Below, piece by piece: positions 62,045-64,000 of a stretch of 64,000 nt of DNA. Numbering within the stretch: position 1 is the first letter of the stretch; every line of letters starts with the position of its first letter. The notes beneath the pieces are model-generated. The model was not told the origin of the DNA and ran no database searches. It saw nothing but the letters and a program-made list of their open reading frames with translations. The translations under genes were made by a program, and so were the position numbers. Source of the stretch: Planctomycetota bacterium (GTDB taxonomy: Bacteria > Planctomycetota > Planctomycetia > Planctomycetales > Planctomycetaceae); the NCBI GenBank assembly GCA_018242525.1, contig JAFEBS010000038.1, positions 63,438-127,437 of the forward strand, given 5' to 3'.

Positions 62045-63292
62045 CTAACTATCGGGGAATTCCGGGGGAAACCTGCGCCGCTCAGGCTGCAGCCGGTTCA
62101 ATGCTCGCGTGGCCATCCTGGCGATGATCGGATCGTCGTCGTGCCGTAATTCCTCCAGCGCGGCCACCGAATCATTCGTGGCCATTTCAGCAACCAGATT
62201 CATCGCACGCGCCCTCAGGGGCGGATCCAGACGGGACTGATCAGAACGAACGTAAGCCAGCAATGGGATTGCACCGGCTGGACCCAGTTGGCGGATCTGG
62301 TCTTCGTACAGATGGGCGACCTTGGACTGCCCCACCTTGGCAAGCATCGCGGTCATCCGGTGTTGCAGATCCAAATCGTGAGGATTGTGGAGAAGCAACA
62401 ATGGCAATTGCCATTGCGTTGCTTCCGAGGGATTCGCCTGGTGCGTCTGCTCAGGCCGCGGACTGCCGCAGGCGAACGTCACGCACTGGCCCGGTTGAAT
62501 CAAGCAGGTCGTTTCGGCAAGTCGGATTTCTGCCGAGGATTGCGCCACATCCAGGCAGGACAGTTCCAGGTTCGGCAACGCGCGCCATTGCATTTCCGTC
62601 GACGACGGACACACGAATATGTTGGGTTTGGATTGCGGTTCGGCGGGTGTGACTCCACAGATCTCGATGCCCGCGACGGATGAGGCCCGGCACCACAGTT
62701 CACCCGAGACCAGTTCGACCTTTTCCGCCTGATGCATCACCAGTTCAGACTCGCTGTTCAAACGGACGACCGCATCCGATTTTGTCCGGATTTCGCACAA
62801 TGATGCGGTGCGTGTCCGGATGCGCGTATGAGCCGGAAGTGTCACTCGCACCGATCCATCGACAGGAATCCAATCCTTCGTGTCACGCGGCTTGAAATCG
62901 ATCGAACCGGTGACCAGCGCGATCTCGCCAACGTGAGGTGACGCACTCGACCACTGGGTGAATGTACCCGCGGCAATCAGCACAGTAAGGACGACGGCGA
63001 ACAACGCCAAGTACGAATTGCGATTCGACCGTCCGTCCGATTTCCGGTTGATGGGAACAGGACCGGGTATCTCGGTGGCGCGGATCCGGTGCAGGACTCG
63101 ATCCATCGAGGATTCGATTTCTGGTGACGGAAATGCCAGACTCAATTCGTGGTGCAGGCCCTGCAGTTCCTGCCATTCGAGCTGGCAGGGCGGGCATTCT
63201 GCGAGGTGTTGCTGCATGGCAGCGCGTTCCGCCCCCGACAGTTCACCGTCGAGCGCTGCGTTCAGCAAAAGTGCCAGGGATTCACAGTTCAT
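62045..63292 (-). CDS. Membrane anti-sigma factor with zf-HC2, FecR-like and HEAT-like parts
   Basis: A 415-residue protein. Residues 1-40 form a zf-HC2 zinc finger (Cys3, His29, Cys33, Cys36; HLAECPPC), the same spacing as the small anti-sigma at 38994. One membrane helix follows at about 95-115 (SYLALFAVVLTVLIAAGTFT). Outside, residues about 120-270 have a FecR-like beta domain (GEIALVTGSIDFKPRDTKDW, RTASLCEIRTKSDAVVRLNS). The C-terminus, about 325-405, carries HEAT-like repeats (GAIPLLAYVRSDQ, MATNDSVAALEEL). It would hold the ECF sigma at the membrane until an envelope signal is sensed. Its ATG overlaps the sigma stop (ATGA), so the two are translated together. Confidence 0.9.
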   Translation of the reverse strand: MNCESLALLLNAALDGELSGAERAAMQQHLAECPPCQLEWQELQGLHHELSLAFPSPEIESSMDRVLHRIRATEIPGPVPINRKSDGRSNRNSYLALFAVVLTVLIAAGTFTQWSSASPHVGEIALVTGSIDFKPRDTKDWIPVDGSVRVTLPAHTRIRTRTASLCEIRTKSDAVVRLNSESELVMHQAEKVELVSGELWCRASSVAGIEICGVTPAEPQSKPNIFVCPSSTEMQWRALPNLELSCLDVAQSSAEIRLAETTCLIQPGQCVTFACGSPRPEQTHQANPSEATQWQLPLLLLHNPHDLDLQHRMTAMLAKVGQSKVAHLYEDQIRQLGPAGAIPLLAYVRSDQSRLDPPLRARAMNLVAEMATNDSVAALEELRHDDDPIIARMATRALNRLQPERRRFPPEFPDS

Positions 63293-63825
63293 ACGTCGCT
63301 CCGAAGCTTCGCAAGTCGAATGCGAAGCAGTGCCCGGGCTTTGGCCAGTCGCTCGTTCACCGTGGCCCGGGCCACTCCCAACCACTGTGCCATTTCGTCA
63401 TAGGACAGGTCTTCGTAATAACGTAACAGGATCACTTCCCGCAGATCTTCCGGGATCGACGCGACTTGCTGCACGACGATCGCCCGCTCATCGGCCGCCA
63501 GCGTGGAGTCTAACGATGGCAGCGGGATTGCCAGATCCACCCACGCGCAATCGGTTTCGCGATGTCGCATCCGGTCGCGACACCAGTCCGCACACAGATG
63601 ATTCGCAATGGATCGTAACCAGGGGCCAAATTGTTCCGGATTCGACAGCGACGACAATCGCGAGTATCCGCGCACCAGCGCGTCCTGAGCCAGATCCTCG
63701 GCGTCGTGCGTGAAGACCTTCGCCTGGCACAGCACCAGGATGCGGCGAAACCACCGGCGCGCCAGTTCCCCGTAAGCCGCCGAATCACCGGCAACCACGC
63801 GGCGAACAAGCTCACCGTCCGTCAT
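63289..63825 (-). CDS. ECF-type RNA polymerase sigma factor
   Basis: A 178-residue ECF sigma factor. Region 2 is about residues 10-85 (AYGELARRWFRRILVLCQAK, DAEDLAQDALVRGYSRL, FGPWLRSIANHLCADWCRDR) and region 4 about 120-170 (IPEDLREVILLRYYEDLSYD, MAQWLGVARATVNERLAKAR). It is translationally coupled to the downstream membrane anti-sigma gene by an ATGA overlap. It starts at 63825; the ATG follows GAGGGGCG. The layout is typical of planctomycete sigma/anti-sigma pairs; the regulon is unknown. Confidence 0.95.
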   Translation of the reverse strand: MTDGELVRRVVAGDSAAYGELARRWFRRILVLCQAKVFTHDAEDLAQDALVRGYSRLSSLSNPEQFGPWLRSIANHLCADWCRDRMRHRETDCAWVDLAIPLPSLDSTLAADERAIVVQQVASIPEDLREVILLRYYEDLSYDEMAQWLGVARATVNERLAKARALLRIRLAKLRSDV

Positions 63826-63976
63826 AACGCGCCCCTCGCATTAAGTTGTCGCTCTACAGACGAATTCCGGCGGCCTGCAGGTTGGCAGATTTCCGTGAAT
63901 CCGCCCGTTTTTTGAAAATTGATGAATCTGGAAAACTTCTGCCAGTCTGCCGTGTGGGTCTGAACGACTTGAGTAA

Positions 63977-64000
63977 CAGCCCGTGGCAATAGGGGTCTGA
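63977..64000. repeat. Partial inverted-repeat element D at right edge
   Basis: CAGCCCGTGGCAATAGGGG (63977-63995) then TCTGA repeats the left-arm form of elements A (CAGCCCGTGGAAAA) and C (GTGGCATAAGGTGTCTG). The window ends before the other arm. Confidence 0.5.

Noticed and set aside
1..64000. CRISPR arrays, prophage, intact insertion sequences, rRNA or tRNA genes
   Set aside because: No regularly spaced direct repeats, phage structural genes, transposase genes or RNA gene signatures were seen on either strand.

Overview
The window is about 64 kb of a GC-rich bacterial chromosome from a planctomycete (phylum Planctomycetota, Planctomycetales-like). The clearest signs are a PSCyt1/DUF1549/DUF1553 protein (28188-31151), a DUF1501 protein, Gfo/Idh/MocA proteins with export signals, HEAT-repeat proteins of planctomycete style, very large secreted beta-helix proteins, ECF sigma factors with zf-HC2 anti-sigma partners, and an exosortase E with its CTERM substrate. 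I cannot name the genus. No rRNA, tRNA, CRISPR array, prophage or intact insertion sequence was seen.

Layout. 1-13419: two paralogous giant surface proteins (barrel-like domain plus parallel beta-helix; the first runs off the left edge) flank rplM-rpsI, mgtE, a DUF1501 protein and an unusual Gfo/Idh/MocA-fold protein. 13453-18194 (minus strand): a sugar-isomerase-like TIM barrel protein, a PEP mutase/isocitrate lyase-family protein, a GspF/PilC-type protein and SpoVR; a PP2C phosphatase is divergent. 19474-25660 (minus): a complete tripartite HME-RND-type efflux system (adaptor, pump, TolC lipoprotein). 26219-27706: bicarbonate transporter SbtA and its PII-like partner SbtB. 28188-31151: PSCyt1/DUF1549/DUF1553 protein, then a GxxExxY remnant and a membrane-anchored AAA ATPase.

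33054-44069 is the most system-like region: a sulfide:quinone reductase-like flavoprotein, a secreted rhodanese, a decayed DUF3365 heme lipoprotein gene, an outer membrane efflux lipoprotein, thioredoxin, an ECF sigma/zf-HC2 anti-sigma pair, and an adaptor plus AcrB-type pump whose genes overlap. I infer a sigma-controlled sulfur/redox stress and efflux island.

44168-63825: a Gly/Tyr-rich secreted protein; an M20 peptidase and an amidohydrolase; a large Orn/Lys/Arg decarboxylase; an S9 peptidase; HEAT-repeat proteins in an apparent operon with a Gfo/Idh/MocA oxidoreductase; exosortase E with a polyglycine VPEIG-CTERM substrate and a conserved-looking four-cysteine mini-protein; glucose-6-phosphate isomerase; and a second ECF sigma/anti-sigma pair joined by an ATGA overlap.

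Dispersed between genes are at least three, probably four, related inverted-repeat elements with a GGGGTCTGACCC-like core (16445-16525, 45001-45098, 61931-62038, and a half at the right edge). They resemble REP/REPIN-type mobile repeats, but no transposase gene is present in this window.
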